NCBI GenBank assembly: GCA_947306185.1
Contig: CAMZFU010000004.1
Span: 1-34,824 of the forward strand
Reading direction: 5' to 3'
DNA length: 34,824 bases
Source: an uncultured Pseudomonadota bacterium
GTDB lineage: Bacteria > Pseudomonadota > Alphaproteobacteria > Rs-D84
Shown: positions 31,989-34,824 of the stretch, piece after piece
Layout of the letters: the number at the start of each line of letters is the position of its first letter
Position numbering within the stretch: the first letter of the stretch is position 1
Position numbers and translations under genes: made by a program
The notes under the pieces: generated by a model
Told to the model about the DNA's origin: nothing
Database searches by the model: none
What the model saw: the letters and a program-made list of their open reading frames with translations, nothing else

Positions 31989-33995
31989 TCAATTACGATT
32001 TCGTGATACTTCTGATATCCATATCGTCGCCAGGCACGAGAATATCAATATAATAACCATCCACATATTCATTCCCAATGTACGATATAATGTATTATGT
32101 GCACCGCATACAAAACCGTCTGCGTGCCCTGCCCGACCGATTGGGATACTTGCAACAATTCTGCCATCGGGTGCAACAAATGCACTTATACCAGAATAAT
32201 TTGACCGAATCACCGGCACCCCAGATTCTATTGCATACCGGCGAACCATATCCAAATGCTGATATGTGCCAGGGGTTCGTCCAAACCAATTATCATTTGT
32301 TATATTTATAATCGCATCCGGTATTTTGCCCCCCGGTATCAAAGAATCAGAAAAAATGATTTCATAACAAACCGCTGGGGTAAACACAAAATCTTTATCG
32401 GCAATTTTTAATGTGATAAGTTCCGGACCATCGCCTGCGGTTAATTGCCCTGGCGTCGGAATAAGATTTCCAATCGGGCGATATTCACCAAATGGCACTA
32501 GATGAGATTTATTGTATACGTTGGAAACCGTACCTTCTGAATCAGATACAATTAGCGAATTATATAAATTACCGTCCCGATAAAAATTAGAACCGATGAT
32601 TGTTGGCTTTGACAATAACCGTGCCACCGACATTATATCCCCAGGTGTCATAACAAACGGATACGCGGTTTCTGGGAACACGACCAAATCGTGTTCACCT
32701 TCGGCGGATGCAAGCGCAGTCATAACACCAACATTATAATTTGCGTGTTGTATCGCGGCCGTGCGTGAATGTGTTGCTTTTTGTGCGGCGCTTTGGCCGG
32801 GTTGCACAATACGAATAACTGGCGCATTATCACCACAATTTTGTGCACTGGCATTTATATTTTTAAAACCGTACAACACACCAATTGCGCCAATGACGAT
32901 GAATAACAATAAAGAAAACCAATTCATAACAATGCGGCGATTTTTTATAATCTCCGACAATGATGCAATTAAACCAATAATTACAAATGTCAAACCCAAT
33001 GCCCCATATAGCGACATTGCATTTGCAACATAAATATTTTCAATTGCGATATTTGCAATTGGATTCCACGGGAACCCCGTCAGTAACCATTCACGAAACC
33101 ATAAAACAACAGCCCACACGCTTGCAAATAAAAACGGTCTACACGCCGGATTTGCCCGTTTAGAAGAAATTGCCAAGAACGGCCAATTGAATATTATCCC
33201 ACCGGCCAAACCAATACCCAATATTCCGGGGATTGTCCAAATAGCAAGTTGCTGGGTTAATTCTGGGACAACATAAATGCTGTGCAACACCCACCAAAAC
33301 ATAGCAATCGCATATGCCATACCAAACGGAAAAATCCGCAAGAACTTACCCAGCCATGAATGTCCCGGCAGGCATTTTATACTTAATAAATATGCGCCCC
33401 AAATACCGATAACTGTCCACCACCACATATAGAATGGTGCAAAACCCAACGAAGAAATTGCACCGAAAATCATATATAACAATGTACGCCCAAACGCGCC
33501 ACCAAAAAAACCGCGCATCCAACTAATTGTTTTGCCCCCCGGACAACATTCCGCGCTGGTACATCCTTTTGTTGCATACGGATTTTTATATCCCAACTTT
33601 TTTAAAATTGCGGTTTCTTTGTGTTCCATTTTCTCTGCATCTTTATCTTCAATATGGTCATAACCCAACAGATGCAATATTCCATGTACAACCATATGCG
33701 CCGTGTGTTCTGCAACAGATATACCTTCGGCATCGGCCTCTTTTTTTACAGTATCCAACGATATAAATATATCACCCAACAATAAGTCATCAGACAATTC
33801 AAAAGACAATACATTTGTAGGTTTATTTATCTTGCGATACTTTTTGTTTATTTTTTGAATCTCGTGGTCGTCGACCAATGTAATAGAAACCTCGGAATCT
33901 TTATATTTACTGGACACCGCCGCATTAGCAATTTTTTCGAAATCTATTTTATATTTTTTCCAACGTTTATCTTCAATATTTACATATACGCGCAT
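31989..33995 (-). CDS. Fused YbeY endoribonuclease and apolipoprotein N-acyltransferase Lnt
   Basis: Residues about 5-140 (counted from an upstream in-frame ATG at 34007) are YbeY, a 16S rRNA maturation metalloprotein: NVLSFELSDDLLLGDI and the zinc motif HGILHLLGYDH (H108, H112, H118). After a Cys-rich linker (GCTSAECCPGG) residues about 165-672 are Lnt. Membrane helices are at about 172-385. The catalytic nitrilase-like triad is E446 (VFPETAYPF), K500 (YNKSHLVPFGEY) and C547 (PAVCYEIIF). Lnt adds the third acyl chain to lipoproteins. Both halves look intact in one open frame. In related bacteria they are separate genes with corC between. The start at 33995 is preferred. Confidence 0.9.
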   Translation of the reverse strand: MRVYVNIEDKRWKKYKIDFEKIANAAVSSKYKDSEVSITLVDDHEIQKINKKYRKINKPTNVLSFELSDDLLLGDIFISLDTVKKEADAEGISVAEHTAHMVVHGILHLLGYDHIEDKDAEKMEHKETAILKKLGYKNPYATKGCTSAECCPGGKTISWMRGFFGGAFGRTLLYMIFGAISSLGFAPFYMWWWTVIGIWGAYLLSIKCLPGHSWLGKFLRIFPFGMAYAIAMFWWVLHSIYVVPELTQQLAIWTIPGILGIGLAGGIIFNWPFLAISSKRANPACRPFLFASVWAVVLWFREWLLTGFPWNPIANIAIENIYVANAMSLYGALGLTFVIIGLIASLSEIIKNRRIVMNWFSLLLFIVIGAIGVLYGFKNINASAQNCGDNAPVIRIVQPGQSAAQKATHSRTAAIQHANYNVGVMTALASAEGEHDLVVFPETAYPFVMTPGDIMSVARLLSKPTIIGSNFYRDGNLYNSLIVSDSEGTVSNVYNKSHLVPFGEYRPIGNLIPTPGQLTAGDGPELITLKIADKDFVFTPAVCYEIIFSDSLIPGGKIPDAIINITNDNWFGRTPGTYQHLDMVRRYAIESGVPVIRSNYSGISAFVAPDGRIVASIPIGRAGHADGFVCGAHNTLYRTLGMNMWMVIILIFSCLATIWISEVSRNRN

Positions 33996-34031
33996 AACGC
34001 CCCCCATTGCTTACAGTGGCAAATTTAACAA

Positions 34032-34060
34032 TTGCCAACCAAATATTTATTTAATATGAT
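34032..34060 (+). promoter_or_regulatory. Promoter of rarA
   Basis: TTGCCA (34032-34037), a 17-nt spacer and TATGAT (34055-34060), about 30 nt before the rarA ATG. Confidence 0.55.
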
Positions 34061-34061
34061 A

Positions 34062-34073
34062 ATTATATCACAA
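34062..34073 (-). promoter_or_regulatory. Extended -10 element facing ybeY-lnt (TTGTGATATAAT copy)
   Basis: The minus strand reads TTGTGATATAAT, with TGA-TATAAT at its end, 67 nt before the ybeY-lnt start at 33995. It is the third exact copy of this 12-mer; the -35 is weak. Confidence 0.5.
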
Positions 34074-34090
34074 ATAAGGCGAATAATAAA

Positions 34091-34824
34091 ATGTCTGATA
34101 CAAGACCTTTGGCCGATATAATGCGTCCCAACACCATTGATGATGTTGTGGGCCAACGTGCATTACTTGGTGAAAACGGAATTATTCGCCGTATGGTTGA
34201 TAATCATAAGTTATCAAACTTATTACTTTGGGGGCCACCAGGATGCGGGAAAACCACGATCGCACGCGCATTGGCAAATTCGGTTGATATGGATTTTGTT
34301 CCTATGTCCGCGGTATTTTCGGGAACCGCCGATATAAAAAAGACGATGGAGGCTGCACGCACAAATGCACTTATCGGTCGTGGCACATTATTGTTTATCG
34401 ACGAAATCCACCGCTTTAATAAAACGCAACAGGACACATTATTGCCATACCTTGAAGATGGCACCGTCGTTTTTATTGGTGCAACCACCGAAAACCCCAG
34501 TTTCAATCTGAATAACGCATTACTTTCACGTTGCCATGTTGGTGTTTTGGAACCGTTGGATACGGACGATTTATTGACGCTGATTGACCGCGCAGAAAAA
34601 CATTTGGATACAAAATTACCATTGACCAAGGATGCAAAAAAACACCTTGCGGAAATATCTGATGGTGATGCCAGATTCCTATTGAATACGGTTGAATACT
34701 TGGTATCAGCAAAATTCAAAAAGAATCTTTCCGCCGATGAATTGGACAATGTTATACAAAAACGTGCACCACTTTCTGATAAATCCGGTGATGAGCATTA
34801 TAATATGATTTCGGCGGTGCATAA
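34091..34824 (+). CDS. rarA: Replication-associated recombination protein RarA/MgsA (partial)
   Basis: RarA is an AAA+ ATPase of the clamp-loader clade that acts at stalled forks. The 244 visible residues show the family opening MRPNTIDDVVGQ, Walker A GPPGCGKT (48-55), Walker B LLFIDEIHRFNK (about 100-111), sensor-1 GATTENPSFNLNNALLSRC, and the start of the RarA-specific HYNMISAVH. An AAGG site precedes the ATG. The gene runs off the window end. Confidence 0.94.
   Translation, partial: MSDTRPLADIMRPNTIDDVVGQRALLGENGIIRRMVDNHKLSNLLLWGPPGCGKTTIARALANSVDMDFVPMSAVFSGTADIKKTMEAARTNALIGRGTLLFIDEIHRFNKTQQDTLLPYLEDGTVVFIGATTENPSFNLNNALLSRCHVGVLEPLDTDDLLTLIDRAEKHLDTKLPLTKDAKKHLAEISDGDARFLLNTVEYLVSAKFKKNLSADELDNVIQKRAPLSDKSGDEHYNMISAVH

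Noticed and set aside
1..34824. CRISPR array, insertion sequence or prophage
   Set aside because: No regularly spaced repeats, transposase, integrase or phage structural genes were seen.

Overview
The window looks like a chromosomal segment of a low-GC Gram-negative bacterium. It encodes outer-membrane beta-barrels, lipoproteins, LolA, Lnt and TatABC. Several features point to Alphaproteobacteria: an RHH_4-type ribbon-helix-helix protein, the tatB-tatC and recJ arrangements, and an FtsL-FtsI pair. A host-associated or uncultured lineage is likely, but this is inference. Genes are tightly packed, often overlapping by 4 nt, and most of the window is housekeeping DNA with scattered unrecognised genes.

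Layout. 1-563: end of a beta-barrel protein and its terminator. 592-7709: divergent ruvX, then a translation-fidelity block (gatC, three unrecognised genes, gatA, an antisense tRNA-Phe, gatB, two unrecognised genes, miaB). 7706-10572: three minus-strand envelope genes (autotransporter-like protein, Cys/His/Met-rich lipoprotein, small OmpA-like barrel). 10710-11050: tRNA-Lys(CTT), its terminator, and a duplicated tRNA 3' end that encloses a structured non-coding stretch. 11067-17591: a nuclease-like gene, an NlpD-like LysM/LytM lipoprotein, and the operon recJ-nrnA-like-lolA-tatB-tatC. 17577-19500: ftsL-ftsI. 19576-21478: sufS-sufT-sufE, divergent from trx and a DksA-like gene. 22271-23545: tatA, a SPOR protein and a 47-residue lipoprotein. 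23602-25516: thrS with a threonine-rich leader peptide. 25524-28540: hemolysin III family gene, an unrecognised gene and gltX. 28551-31985: trmB and a cluster of poorly known genes. 31989-34824: a fused ybeY-lnt gene and the start of rarA.

How the genes work together. GatCAB and GluRS would supply Gln-tRNA (and possibly Asn-tRNA) by transamidation. MiaB, TrmB, ThrRS, RuvX and YbeY are further translation and RNA-maturation functions. TatABC, LolA, Lnt, FtsL/FtsI, the NlpD-like and SPOR proteins serve the envelope and division.

The most striking find is upstream of thrS. A consensus promoter is followed at once by a 20-codon leader ORF with seven consecutive threonine codons, starting at or near the predicted +1. 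This looks like ribosome-mediated control of threonyl-tRNA synthetase. Other notable points are the YbeY-Lnt fusion, a DksA-like protein without zinc-finger cysteines, an SOD-like lipoprotein that seems to have lost its metal ligands, a repeated extended -10 element, and several apparently leaderless genes.
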